Below, piece by piece: positions 5,878 to 13,749 of a stretch of DNA of 14,537 nt. The stretch lies in assembly GCA_902773475.1 (NCBI GenBank), contig CACYEO010000048.1, forward strand, positions 1 to 14,537, read 5' to 3'. This stretch comes from an uncultured bacterium. GTDB lineage: Bacteria; Verrucomicrobiota; Kiritimatiellia; RFP12; UBA1067. The translations under genes and the position numbers were made by a program. The notes beneath the pieces are model-generated. The model was not told the DNA's origin. It saw only the letters and a program-made list of their open reading frames with translations, and did not search any database. Within the stretch, counting starts at the first letter, position 1, and each line of letters starts with the position of its first letter.

Positions 5878-7647
5878 ATGAGCGCGAAAAAACTTCTTTC
5901 GGCGAACGAAGCGATAGCATGGGGCGCGGCGAAGGCCGGCTGCGCAGTGGCGTCGGCGTACCCCGGAACGCCCTCCACCGAGATACTCGAGAACATCGCC
6001 AAGTTCAAGGATTCCATCAAATGCGAATGGGCCGTGAACGAAAAGGTGGCCATGGAAACCGCCATCGGCGCGTCGATGTGCGGTGCGCGTTCGCTCACCG
6101 CCATGAAGCACGTGGGGTTGAACGTGGCGATGGATCCGCTGATGACATACTGCTACGTCGGCGCCCTCGGCGGCATGGTGATAATCTCCGCCGACGATCC
6201 GGGGATGCATTCATCGCAGAACGAGCAGGACAACCGCAATCTCGCGAAGTTCGCCCGCGTGCCCCTGTTCGAGCCGTCGGACAGCCAGGAGGCGTTCGAC
6301 ATGGTGCAGCAGGCGTTCGAGATTTCCGAAAAATTCAGCGTTCCGGCGATAATCCGCCTCACGACCCGCACATCGCATTCTTCGGGGCTTGTAGACACCG
6401 GTGATTTCACCCCCGCGCCGCGCCCTCCCATCCCGTATGAAAAGGACATTTCGCGCAACATCCCCGTGCCCGCTTTCGCGCGCGGAATGCGCGTCAAGGC
6501 GCAGAAGCGCACCGAGGCTATGCGCAGCGCCGCCTGCGAATCCCCGCTCAACCGCGTCGAGCAGGGCGACGCCAGGCTCGGAATCGTCACTTCGGCGGTC
6601 GCCTACCAGTATGTGAAGGAGGTCTTCCCCGAATATTCCATCCTGAAACTCGGCTGGACGAACCCCTTCCCGGTCGAGCTGGTGAAAAAATTCGCTTCAA
6701 GTGTGAAGGAACTGCTTGTCGTCGAGGAACTCGATCCTTTCATGGAAGAACAGATCCGCGCGGCAGGCATCGCGGTCAAGAGCCATGCGACTGAATTGAA
6801 CATGCTTGAACTCAACCCCGACAGGCTGCGCGCGCTGCGCGCCGAAATCTGCGGCGACGTCCCTGCGCCGCAGGCCGCCAAGCCTCCGGAAGGCCTTCCG
6901 ACGCGTCCGCCGGTCCTTTGCGCCGGATGCGGACACCGCGGCGTTTTCTACGTGCTGCACAAACTCGGCGCGACCGTAACCGGAGACATCGGATGCTACA
7001 CGCTCGGCGCGTTCCCTCCCCTCTCCGCGATGGATTCCACGATCTGCATGGGCGCTTCGATCGGCAACGCGGCGGGAATGCGCAAGGCCGGACACCCCGG
7101 CCGCATCTGCGCCGTCCTGGGCGATTCCACGTTTTTCCATTCCGGCATGACGGGGATCCTCTCCGCACATTACAACGGAACGCCGGTCGTCACGGTCGTT
7201 CTCGACAACCGCATAACCGCGATGACCGGCCACCAGGACAATCCCGGCACCGGCAAGACGCTCGCCGGCGACCCCGCACCGGTCACGGAAATCGCGGACA
7301 TCGCGCGCGCATGCGGCTACAAACGCGTCCATAAAGTGTCCGCCAACGACCTTGCGGAACTTGAACGCGTCCTGAAAGACGACATGGATTCCGGCGAAGG
7401 CGCGGTCGTGATAGCCCACGCCCCGTGCCGCATTGCCGCCAAACTCGCCCACGAAGGGCTTTGCGCAGTCGATCCCGCCAAGTGCAAGGCCTGCGGAGCC
7501 TGCTTCAAACTCGGCTGCCCCGCCATGACCCGCGGGGCGGAGATCGCGCCGGGACGCTTCCAGATGAAAATCGATCCCGCGCAGTGCGCAGGATGCACCC
7601 ACTGCGCGCAGGTCTGCAGATTCGGCGCCATCTCCAAAGTGAAATGA
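5878..7647 (+). CDS. iorA: Indolepyruvate:ferredoxin oxidoreductase, alpha subunit
   Basis: This thiamine-diphosphate and iron-sulfur enzyme oxidatively decarboxylates aryl 2-oxoacids (indolepyruvate, phenylpyruvate) to acyl-CoA and reduces ferredoxin. The 589 residues show the N-terminal pyrimidine-binding domain (AYPGTPSTE at 27-35, WAVNEKVAMETAIGAS at 51-66) and CAGCGHRG at 348-355. The TPP-binding GDS (415-417) with Asn444 in LDNRITAMTGHQ follows. Two C-terminal [4Fe-4S] ferredoxin motifs use Cys 536, 539, 542, 547 and Cys 570, 573, 576, 580. Length matches the family. The frame stays open far upstream of 5878, but homology starts at MSAKKLLSANEA, and AAGGAG lies 12 bases before that ATG. 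The beta subunit IorB, normally needed, is not adjacent. Its stop overlaps the next start (ATGA). Confidence 0.93.
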   Translation: MSAKKLLSANEAIAWGAAKAGCAVASAYPGTPSTEILENIAKFKDSIKCEWAVNEKVAMETAIGASMCGARSLTAMKHVGLNVAMDPLMTYCYVGALGGMVIISADDPGMHSSQNEQDNRNLAKFARVPLFEPSDSQEAFDMVQQAFEISEKFSVPAIIRLTTRTSHSSGLVDTGDFTPAPRPPIPYEKDISRNIPVPAFARGMRVKAQKRTEAMRSAACESPLNRVEQGDARLGIVTSAVAYQYVKEVFPEYSILKLGWTNPFPVELVKKFASSVKELLVVEELDPFMEEQIRAAGIAVKSHATELNMLELNPDRLRALRAEICGDVPAPQAAKPPEGLPTRPPVLCAGCGHRGVFYVLHKLGATVTGDIGCYTLGAFPPLSAMDSTICMGASIGNAAGMRKAGHPGRICAVLGDSTFFHSGMTGILSAHYNGTPVVTVVLDNRITAMTGHQDNPGTGKTLAGDPAPVTEIADIARACGYKRVHKVSANDLAELERVLKDDMDSGEGAVVIAHAPCRIAAKLAHEGLCAVDPAKCKACGACFKLGCPAMTRGAEIAPGRFQMKIDPAQCAGCTHCAQVCRFGAISKVK

Positions 7648-9167
7648 CAGCCGGCGTCCCTTCGCTCGCGGAAGCATTCCGGAAACGCCTTGCCGGGCAT
7701 CCGGACTCTCCCGCGTTCATGATAACATCCGGCGACCGGTATCTCCAGATACCGTGGCGCCAGTTCATGCGCGACGTCGACGCCATGGCCTGGGCGATCC
7801 GCCACTACTACGGCAAAGACGCCGTGATCGCGCTCCTCGGCGAGAATTCGTACGAGTGGATGACATGCCACGCCGCCTGCATATTCTGCGGTGCGACGGT
7901 CGTTCCGCTCGACACGTCCGCCTCGCCTGCGGAACTCGCAATGCGCATCTCGTTCACGGGAACGAAACTCGTCGTGTTCTCCGCGCAGAACAGGCAGAAG
8001 GCCCGCGACACGATGCGCCTGACCTCCGGAACCGGCGTCGCGTTCGTCGGCTTCGGCTCGGTCATGGCGGACAATGTCGTGATGGCCGGGCACAAAGCCC
8101 TGCGCGAAGGCGCGCCGTCCGTGTTCGACTCCGACCGCGATCAAAACGAAACCGCGACCATCGTGTTCACGAGCGGAACCACATCCAAGCCGCGCGGCGT
8201 GGAGCTTTCGCTGGCGAACATGTCGGCGTTCCCCGCTTCCGCCGCGCGCGTCCTTCCCGTCGAACCCGGTTGGCGTTCGCTGATGGTTCTGCCGCTGCAC
8301 CATATCTTCGGCATTGAGACCACGTATTTCCTGCTTGCAAACGGCGTGGCGCTCGGCGTGTGCCCGGACTTCAGGCGGCTGCACGATTCCGTCAGGCGCT
8401 TCCGCGCCGACTGCCTGTTTCTCGTCCCCGCGCTTGCCGAAATCCTCGCCCAGAAGGAGACGTTCCGCCGCCGCAGCTGCGAACAGGCCTGCGACGGCCG
8501 GGAGGAGTTCAACGACGAAGGCGACATATCCCTGAAGTGGATACTGACCGGCGGAGCGCCGCTGATGCGAAGGACGTTCGAAAACCTCCAGGCGCTCGGC
8601 ATAAGGGTGCTCGAAGGCTACGGCCTCACCGAGACCGCGTCCCTGTTCTCGCTCGCGCCGTTCGACGATCCCCGCCCCGGCACCGCGGGTCTCGCTTCGC
8701 CGCTTTGCGAAACGCGCGTGTCGCCCGACGGCGAACTGCTCATCCGCGGGCCGTCTGTCTTCAAAGGATATTTCCGCGATCCGGAATCCACGTCGCGCGT
8801 CCTTTCGAAAGACGGCTGGTTTTCGACAGGGGACAACGGCTCGATATCCCAGGACGGATATGTCACCGTTTCATCGCGCCGCAACCGTTCGATCATCCTT
8901 TCCTCCGGAAAGAAAGTCGCGCCCGAGGAACTGGAATACATGCTCGGCGCGATGCCGGGCGTCCTGGAATCCATCGTGACCGGCGAGGGCGAATCGCGCA
9001 TCATAACCGCCGAGATATACACCCTTGCGCCCAAGGCGGCGATAGAAAGGCAGATCTCGGCTCTCAACACGATGCTGCCGATCTACAAGCGCATCAGAAA
9101 CGTCGTGATCCGCAACGAGCCGTTTCCGCGCACGGCGTCCGGCAAGATAATCCCGGACCGCGGTTGA
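7644..9167 (+). CDS. AMP-forming acyl-CoA synthetase (ANL superfamily)
   Basis: ANL enzymes activate a carboxylic acid to an acyl-adenylate and then to the CoA thioester. The 507-residue product has the P-loop IVFTSGTTSKPRG at 173-185, YGLTET at 326-331, STGD at 394-397, the hinge region SGKKVAPEELE at 421-431 and the catalytic Lys501 in TASGKI. All core motifs are complete. The overall pattern looks closer to long-chain fatty acyl-CoA ligases than to phenylacetate-CoA ligase (PaaK), but the acid cannot be read from the sequence. The ATG at 7644 overlaps the iorA stop by four bases, so the two are translationally coupled. Context suggests the acid or CoA ester is linked to the IorA reaction; this is inference. 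Confidence 0.9.
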   Translation: MTAGVPSLAEAFRKRLAGHPDSPAFMITSGDRYLQIPWRQFMRDVDAMAWAIRHYYGKDAVIALLGENSYEWMTCHAACIFCGATVVPLDTSASPAELAMRISFTGTKLVVFSAQNRQKARDTMRLTSGTGVAFVGFGSVMADNVVMAGHKALREGAPSVFDSDRDQNETATIVFTSGTTSKPRGVELSLANMSAFPASAARVLPVEPGWRSLMVLPLHHIFGIETTYFLLANGVALGVCPDFRRLHDSVRRFRADCLFLVPALAEILAQKETFRRRSCEQACDGREEFNDEGDISLKWILTGGAPLMRRTFENLQALGIRVLEGYGLTETASLFSLAPFDDPRPGTAGLASPLCETRVSPDGELLIRGPSVFKGYFRDPESTSRVLSKDGWFSTGDNGSISQDGYVTVSSRRNRSIILSSGKKVAPEELEYMLGAMPGVLESIVTGEGESRIITAEIYTLAPKAAIERQISALNTMLPIYKRIRNVVIRNEPFPRTASGKIIPDRG

Positions 9168-9170
9168 AAG

Positions 9171-10193
9171 ATGCAATCCGCAAGTCTTTCCACACGGGAA
9201 AACACGCCGCCGGGAAAATGGAATTCCTGGCGCTGGCAGATGGCGCACGCCTTGAAGATCCCGCCGGGCGGGAAGGCGGCGTCGCGCGTCGCCGCGCGCT
9301 ACCCGTTCTTCGCGACTCCGTATTCGCTGGAGCTGGCGGCGGAATGCCCGGGTTTCGCAAAACAGGTGTTCCCGGATCCGCGCGAGCTTTCTGACGCCGG
9401 ATCGATGCCGGCCGACCCGTTCGGCGAAACCGGTCTTGCGGCGGCCGCCGTCCCGGGACTGAAGCAGCGCTATCCCGACCGCGTCCTCGTAATGGCCGCG
9501 GCAGGCTGCGCCATGCGCTGCCGCCACTGCACGCGCAAGGGGATGCTCGGAACGGCGCAGACCATGTCTTCGCCAGAAAGTATCGCGAAAGCCGTCGCGT
9601 GGATCGAAAAACATCCCCGCGTGCGCGACGTCCTCGTGTCCGGCGGCGATCCGCTCGTCCTGCCCGACGCCGCGGTCGCGCGGCTCCACGACGCATTCGC
9701 TTCGCTGCGGCAGATAGAATCCGTGCGCATCTGCACGCGCGCGCCGTGTACGCTTCCGATGCGCATAACGCCGGCGCTCGTGCGCATCCTGGCGCGCTCC
9801 AAGAAGACATGGGTCAATACGCATTTCAACTGCGCGGGCGAACTCACGCCAGACGCGGTCCGCGCATGCGGAATGCTCGTTGACGCCGGCATTCCCGTCT
9901 CCTGCCAGACCGTCCTCCTGAAAGGCGTGAACGACACTCCCGCGAAAATGCTCGCGCTTCTGCGCGCCCTGCAGCGCGCCAGGGTGCGGCCGTACTACGT
10001 CTTCCTGTGCGACCCCGTCGCCGGCGTTTCGCATTTGCGCGTGCCGGCGGACAAGGCGCGCGCGCTCGAAAAAACCGTTGCCGAAAGCATCGGCGGACTT
10101 GCATTGCCGCGTTTCGTCGCCGACATTCCCGGGGCGCGCCGCAAAACGCCCGTATCGGAATTGGAATCCGTCTGCGGCCCACGTGCGTTTTGA
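9171..10193 (+). CDS. KamA-family radical SAM aminomutase (lysine 2,3-aminomutase-like)
   Basis: The 340-residue product carries the radical-SAM cluster motif Cys113, Cys117, Cys120 (CAMRCRHC), followed by TRKG. Arg122 and two aspartates, Asp281 in VFLCDPVAG and Asp318 in FVADIPG, sit where lysine 2,3-aminomutases bind the substrate carboxylate and amino group. VNTHFN at 215-220 and VLLKGVND at 248-255 are family hallmarks, as is the N-terminal WNSWRWQ. It is shorter than classical KamA (about 415-440 residues) and close to EpmB (about 340), which modifies elongation factor P, but its N-terminus looks more KamA-like. It follows the ligase by 3 nt in the same frame, so the start cannot lie further upstream. 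No clear Shine-Dalgarno is seen. Neither epmA nor efp is in the window. Confidence 0.85.
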   Translation: MQSASLSTRENTPPGKWNSWRWQMAHALKIPPGGKAASRVAARYPFFATPYSLELAAECPGFAKQVFPDPRELSDAGSMPADPFGETGLAAAAVPGLKQRYPDRVLVMAAAGCAMRCRHCTRKGMLGTAQTMSSPESIAKAVAWIEKHPRVRDVLVSGGDPLVLPDAAVARLHDAFASLRQIESVRICTRAPCTLPMRITPALVRILARSKKTWVNTHFNCAGELTPDAVRACGMLVDAGIPVSCQTVLLKGVNDTPAKMLALLRALQRARVRPYYVFLCDPVAGVSHLRVPADKARALEKTVAESIGGLALPRFVADIPGARRKTPVSELESVCGPRAF

Positions 10194-10219
10194 CAGGCAA
10201 TCGGGCTGTTTGCTAAAAT
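10190..10219 (+). promoter_or_regulatory. Strong promoter of the TRL-like lipoprotein gene
   Basis: A consensus TTGACA (10190-10195) overlaps the kamA stop codon. TAAAAT (10214-10219) follows after 18 bases, with TGC in front as an extended -10. The start would be near 10226. A 6-bp hairpin, TTCCGC/GCGGAA with loop GAAG at 10228-10243, would sit at the very 5' end of the transcript and could stabilise it. Confidence 0.6.
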
Positions 10220-10262
10220 GTCCGCGTTTCCGCGAAGGCGGAATAAAAACAAGGAAAAACAA

Positions 10263-10586
10263 ATGTCAAAATTCGCAGTAATCGCCGGTGCCGCCGCTTC
10301 GGCCATGCTCCTCTCCGGTTGCGTGCTGACCAGCTCGCAGAACATCGTGTCCGCCATCACGCTTGATGTGCAGAATCCCGCTTCCGGATATGTCGACAAC
10401 AGCGTAAAACCCGTCCGCTGCGGCGAAGCAAGCGCCACCGGCATTCTCTGCTTCTCCGAAGGCGACGCCTCCATCAAGGCCGCCATGGAGAACGGCCAGA
10501 TCAAGAAAGTCCACCACGTGGACTACAAGACGCGCAATTTCTTCGGCGTCGTCGGCAAGACCACGACGCTTGTCTACGGCGAATAA
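10263..10586 (+). CDS. TRL-like family lipoprotein
   Basis: This small exported lipoprotein has 107 residues. The signal peptide ends in a clear lipobox, LLSGC, with Cys20 as the lipidated residue. The mature part contains GEASATGILCFSEGDASIKA at 54-73 and then IKKVHHVDYKTRNFF at 80-94, followed by GVVGKTTTLVYGE. This GxASAT...GDASI...VD pattern is that of the TRL-like family, named for a tRNA-associated locus; its biochemical role is unknown to me. AAGGA lies eight bases before the ATG. It has its own promoter with good consensus, a putative 5' hairpin and a strong terminator, so it is a monocistronic and probably abundant transcript. No tRNA gene is found next to it. Confidence 0.75.
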   Translation: MSKFAVIAGAAASAMLLSGCVLTSSQNIVSAITLDVQNPASGYVDNSVKPVRCGEASATGILCFSEGDASIKAAMENGQIKKVHHVDYKTRNFFGVVGKTTTLVYGE

Positions 10587-10617
10587 GCCGGACTTCCCAT
10601 TCAGGGAATTGCGGAAA

Positions 10618-10650
10618 GCGGTCTGTCGCAACGGCGGCAGGCCGCTTTTT
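10618..10650 (+). terminator. Intrinsic terminator of the lipoprotein gene
   Basis: A 12-bp stem, GCGGTCTGTCGC pairing with GCGGCAGGCCGC through two G-U wobbles, encloses the loop AACG and is followed by five T. AAA before the stem could extend the pairing. On the minus strand the same hairpin is followed only by TTT, so it may work weakly for xseA too. A second palindrome, CCGCATCTGCGG, directly follows. Confidence 0.8.
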
Positions 10651-10686
10651 CCGCATCTGCGGAGAATCCGGATGCGGCGGCGCGCT

Positions 10687-12066
10687 TCAGCCTGCGCTTG
10701 ACTGCGCAGTCCGGGAGGATTCCACTTTCGAGCGGATCGTCCCGCCGGCCAGGCGCGTGACGATCTCCATCCCCGGACGGGCGTCTTCCGCGCGGACAAG
10801 TTTCCCTGCGGAATCCGTGGTGACGGACCACCCGCGCCTGAACGACGATTCCGGGCCGAGCACCGACAGCTTCCCGGACGCTTCGGAGAGCGCGCGGTTC
10901 TTGGCCGCCAGGGAGTTGCGCAGTCCGGATTCGAGCCTTCCGCACAGCTCAGGCAGACGCGCCTGCGGGCCGGAGCATCCGGCGAGAAGCGATGCTCTCA
11001 TTCTCGGCGGCGCGGCGTCCACTGCGGCCTTGGCCGCAGACAAAGGGGCGCGCAGAAGCGCCGGAAGCCTGTCCGCCAAGTTGCGGAGCGCCGATTCGCG
11101 TTCCGACAGCAGGCGCCGCGCGCCGGACGCCAGCCGGAAGAGGCAGTTGTCCAGGCGCTGCATCCCGGTCTCCGCCGGATGGCGCAGCGCGGCGCAGAGA
11201 CGCAGTTCGAGAGACGCCTTCTTCCGCTCGAGTTCTGTTTTGAGAGGCACGCATATTTCGGCGGCGATCGAAGGTGTGCCTGCGCGCACGTCCGCCGCGA
11301 AATCGCAAAGCGTGAAATCGGTTTCGTGCCCGACGGCGGATATTACGGGAATGCCGCTTTCCGCCACCGCGCGCACGGCAGTTTCCTCGTTGAACGCCCA
11401 AAGATCTTCAATCGAACCGCCGCCCCGTCCGGCGATGATGACGTCCGGCCTGCGCGCGCATCCTTCCGAATTGAACCACCGGATCCCCCGCGCAATCTCC
11501 TCCGCCGCGCCTTCGCCCTGGACTTTGACCGGGTAGAGCACGATTTCGATGTTCGGGAAGCGGCGTCTCATCACCGTCGCCATGTCGTGTATCACCGCCC
11601 CTGACGGCGAAGTGACCACGCCCACGACGCGCGGGAGGAATGGAATCGGTTTTTTGCGCGCCGCGTCGAACAGCCCCTCCCCCGCGAGTTTCGCTTTCAG
11701 GGCTTCGAATTTCGCCGCGAGGCCGCCCTGTCCCGCCGGGGCGATCCTGCGCACGACGAGCTGGTATTTTCCGTGCGGCGGGTAGATTTCCACATCGCCG
11801 GAGAAAACGCCTTCGACGCCGTCGCGCAGCGAATCGCGCGCCGCGCAGCGCGAAAGCGCGCTTGCGAACATGACGCACTGGAGCTGCGCGCCGGAATCCT
11901 TTACGGAAAAATACGCATGGCCGGAATTGTATACGCGCCAGCCGGATATCTCGCCGCGCACCGAAACCGCGCGCAGGGGACTTCCCCCGATCAGCCGCCG
12001 CAGCGCCAGAGTGAACTGCGACACCGTCATCTCGCGCCCGGCGAGGCTTTCCGTCCTTCCTTCCAT
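10687..12066 (-). CDS. xseA: Exodeoxyribonuclease VII large subunit
   Basis: XseA, with the small subunit XseB, degrades single-stranded DNA to short acid-soluble oligonucleotides in repair and recombination. In the 459 residues an OB-fold comes first (about 14-115), with VSVRGEISGWRVYNSGHAYF at 34-53. The catalytic domain follows: VVGVVTSPSGAVIHDM at 147-162, GRGGGSIEDLWAFNEE at 213-228 and VGHETDFTLCDFAADVRAG at 245-263. A long charged helical region (about 275-400) matches the coiled-coil part that binds XseB, and the C-terminal SFRRGWSVT is typical. Length is normal. The start is 3 nt after the upstream stop, with AAGGA ten bases before it. The xseB gene is not adjacent in the window. Confidence 0.95.
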   Translation of the reverse strand: MEGRTESLAGREMTVSQFTLALRRLIGGSPLRAVSVRGEISGWRVYNSGHAYFSVKDSGAQLQCVMFASALSRCAARDSLRDGVEGVFSGDVEIYPPHGKYQLVVRRIAPAGQGGLAAKFEALKAKLAGEGLFDAARKKPIPFLPRVVGVVTSPSGAVIHDMATVMRRRFPNIEIVLYPVKVQGEGAAEEIARGIRWFNSEGCARRPDVIIAGRGGGSIEDLWAFNEETAVRAVAESGIPVISAVGHETDFTLCDFAADVRAGTPSIAAEICVPLKTELERKKASLELRLCAALRHPAETGMQRLDNCLFRLASGARRLLSERESALRNLADRLPALLRAPLSAAKAAVDAAPPRMRASLLAGCSGPQARLPELCGRLESGLRNSLAAKNRALSEASGKLSVLGPESSFRRGWSVTTDSAGKLVRAEDARPGMEIVTRLAGGTIRSKVESSRTAQSSAG

Positions 12067-12069
12067 CCG

Positions 12070-12981
12070 CTACTCGTCCTTCAGCGGGGCGTATCCCCCC
12101 GCGATGAAATCGCGCAGCACGCGGATCGCGTCTCCATGCACGGGCGACGGCTCGGCCGCGTATTCGCGCTCCGCGACTTCAAGCGCTTTGTCCGCATAGC
12201 GCGGTTCGGCGCGTATCTTCGCGAAAAGGCACAGGCACAGCGACTTGCGCAGTTCCGTCCGCATGGCGGAAGGCGCGCACGCGCGCATTCCGGCTTCGCC
12301 CCAGTAGATCGCGCTCGAAACCGGATCCGTCCAGTCGAGCTTCCCGTATTTGGAATCGATGTCGCGCATCAGCGCGGGATCCATTTTCAGCGATTCCGGC
12401 CCGTCCCCCTCCATCGCGGCCGAGACCGTCTTGCGCCAGGAGGAGTTGTAGTACGCCCCTGTTTCGTCGAGCGTACCGTTCACTTTGTTCAGGAAAAGCC
12501 AGACGAGTTCGTAGTATATCTTCGGCTCGCGCGGATTGACTTCAAGCGCGTCGTCGCGCAGGAGTTTCATTCCGGCGACCACCCAGCGCCACTTGTCGGC
12601 GGGGTCGTCGCAGGACGCGGAAAGATTGTACGACAGGTTCCATGCGGCCATCGACCACGTTTCGGGAGAATGGGGGTCGAGCTGGACAAGCCACATCGAA
12701 AGCTGCGCGAGGCTGGCGAACTCCCCTTCGCGCTGGAGGCGCGAAGCATGGAGGCGCAGGAATTCCGAAGCGACGCCGCGCAGTCCGCCGAGCATCGCCA
12801 CTGCGGCGCGCGTTTCCGCAGGGACGTTTGACGAATACGTATTGTCGATCGCCTCGAGCGCGGTTTTGCGTTCGCGCGCAAGACCGCTCTGGAAAAACGC
12901 CGCCGCGGCCGCAAAGGCGGCGGCCGGAACGGCAAACAGGATTGTCGCGGGAATTTTCGCCAAGGCCGGAGTTCCTTGCAT
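12070..12981 (-). CDS. Membrane-anchored TPR-like protein of unknown function
   Basis: The 303-residue product has one N-terminal hydrophobic segment (about 9-30, very Ala-rich), probably a signal anchor, followed by an all-helical extracytoplasmic part. Conserved-looking blocks are GGLRGVASEFLRLHASRLQ at 65-83, then LDPHSPETWSMAAWNLSYNL at 101-120, KWRWVVAGMKLLRDDAL at 130-146 and NPREPKIYYELVWLF at 149-163. The spacing of small, aromatic and proline residues is TPR-like. I recall similar proteins of unknown function in Verrucomicrobia and Planctomycetes. The ATG at 12981 has no evident Shine-Dalgarno. A TTG at 12963 has AAGGAA eight bases upstream and may be the true start, shortening the protein by six residues. 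It sits tightly between ribE and xseA. Confidence 0.72.
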   Translation of the reverse strand: MQGTPALAKIPATILFAVPAAAFAAAAAFFQSGLARERKTALEAIDNTYSSNVPAETRAAVAMLGGLRGVASEFLRLHASRLQREGEFASLAQLSMWLVQLDPHSPETWSMAAWNLSYNLSASCDDPADKWRWVVAGMKLLRDDALEVNPREPKIYYELVWLFLNKVNGTLDETGAYYNSSWRKTVSAAMEGDGPESLKMDPALMRDIDSKYGKLDWTDPVSSAIYWGEAGMRACAPSAMRTELRKSLCLCLFAKIRAEPRYADKALEVAEREYAAEPSPVHGDAIRVLRDFIAGGYAPLKDE

Positions 12982-12982
12982 T

Positions 12983-13654
12983 TCAGAAAAACCCGCATTC
13001 CGCGAGTTTGGCCATTGTCAGCCCGCCTTCCGCAGGGCTTCCGGCGTCCTGCGCCGCGGTTTGTCCGCTATCGGCCGCTCCTCCCCTCGCGTAGCGCGAT
13101 AGAATGTCGGATTCCAGATTCACGCGGTCGCCTGGCTTCAGGCGCGAAAGCGTGGTGTGCGCCGCAGTGGAAGGGGTGATGTCGGTTCTGAACCATCCCT
13201 CGCCCTTGCCCGACACGGTCAGCGAAACGCCGTTCACCGCCACAGAGCCTTTCAGCACGGTGCCGGCGGACACGACCGGCCCGCATTTTATTTTGAGGGC
13301 GAAGTCCCGTCCCGCCGGGATGCGCTCCAGCACTTCGCCGGTGCCGTCCACGTGGCCCTGCACGACATGCCCGCCGAATCTGCCACCCGCGCGCATCGCG
13401 CGCTCCAGGTTCACCCTGCTTCCGGGGATCAGCGATCCAAGCGTGCTGCGCCTTGCGGTTTCGTCGAGTATGTCCGCCGCGAACCAGCCTTCGCCGAAGC
13501 GCGACACGGTCAGGCACACTCCGTCCACGGCGATGGATTCGCCGTATTCGAAGCCGTCCTCCCACGGGGAGTCAGGGCGTATTTCGATCGAAAGGCCTTC
13601 GCCGCGCGAGAGCCGTCCGACCGTGCCGGTCTTTTCCACGAGTCCTGTAAACAT
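12983..13654 (-). CDS. ribE: Riboflavin synthase, alpha subunit
   Basis: Riboflavin synthase dismutates two 6,7-dimethyl-8-ribityllumazine molecules to riboflavin. The 223 residues show the two homologous lumazine-binding barrels. The first has the invariant MFTGLVEKTG at 1-10, GESIAVDGVCLTV at 38-50 and VNLERAM...GGRFGGHVVQGHVDG at about 81-104. The second has KGSVAVNGVSLTV at 135-147 and DRVNLESDILSRY at 176-188. The motif usually reading IPHT in the second barrel is ITPST here (His to Ser). A Gly/Ala-rich insert of about 20 residues precedes the normal end, LTMAKLAECGFF. The frame is open further upstream, but MFTG fixes the start, with AGGA almost touching the ATG. The 36-nt space before the promoter leaves no room for an FMN riboswitch. 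Confidence 0.94.
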   Translation of the reverse strand: MFTGLVEKTGTVGRLSRGEGLSIEIRPDSPWEDGFEYGESIAVDGVCLTVSRFGEGWFAADILDETARRSTLGSLIPGSRVNLERAMRAGGRFGGHVVQGHVDGTGEVLERIPAGRDFALKIKCGPVVSAGTVLKGSVAVNGVSLTVSGKGEGWFRTDITPSTAAHTTLSRLKPGDRVNLESDILSRYARGGAADSGQTAAQDAGSPAEGGLTMAKLAECGFF

Positions 13655-13689
13655 TCCTGTTTCCGATTCCCGGTTTTGCGTACGCCGCA

Positions 13690-13718
13690 AGAATACCACA
13701 CGCCGCGATTGCGCGCAA
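13690..13718 (-). promoter_or_regulatory. Promoter of the ribE - TPR-like - xseA operon
   Basis: On the minus strand TTGCGC (13718-13713) and TATTCT (13695-13690) are 17 bases apart, with TGG immediately before the -10. Its -35 is only 4 bp from the -35 of the divergent enolase promoter. Confidence 0.55.
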
Positions 13719-13722
13719 GCGC

Positions 13723-13749
13723 TTGACTTCGCGGACGATAAAGTATAAT
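13723..13749 (+). promoter_or_regulatory. Enolase promoter
   Basis: TTGACT at 13723-13728 and a perfect TATAAT at 13744-13749 are 15 bases apart, shorter than the usual 17. Transcription would begin near 13756, giving a leader of about 72 nt to the ATG, containing a small CCGCGTTCGCGG hairpin and the A-rich ribosome-binding region. Confidence 0.55.

Noticed and set aside
8871..10262. 463-codon minus-strand frame over the ligase end and kamA
   Set aside because: It is the shadow of two well-supported plus-strand genes and has no recognisable domain.
10587..10686. Possible tRNA next to the TRL-like gene
   Set aside because: The 100-bp gap holds a terminator hairpin and a short palindrome, but no cloverleaf or TTC-containing T-arm.
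13655..13689. Possible FMN riboswitch upstream of ribE
   Set aside because: The leader is only about 30 nt once the promoter is placed, far shorter than an RFN element, and no RFN consensus is seen.
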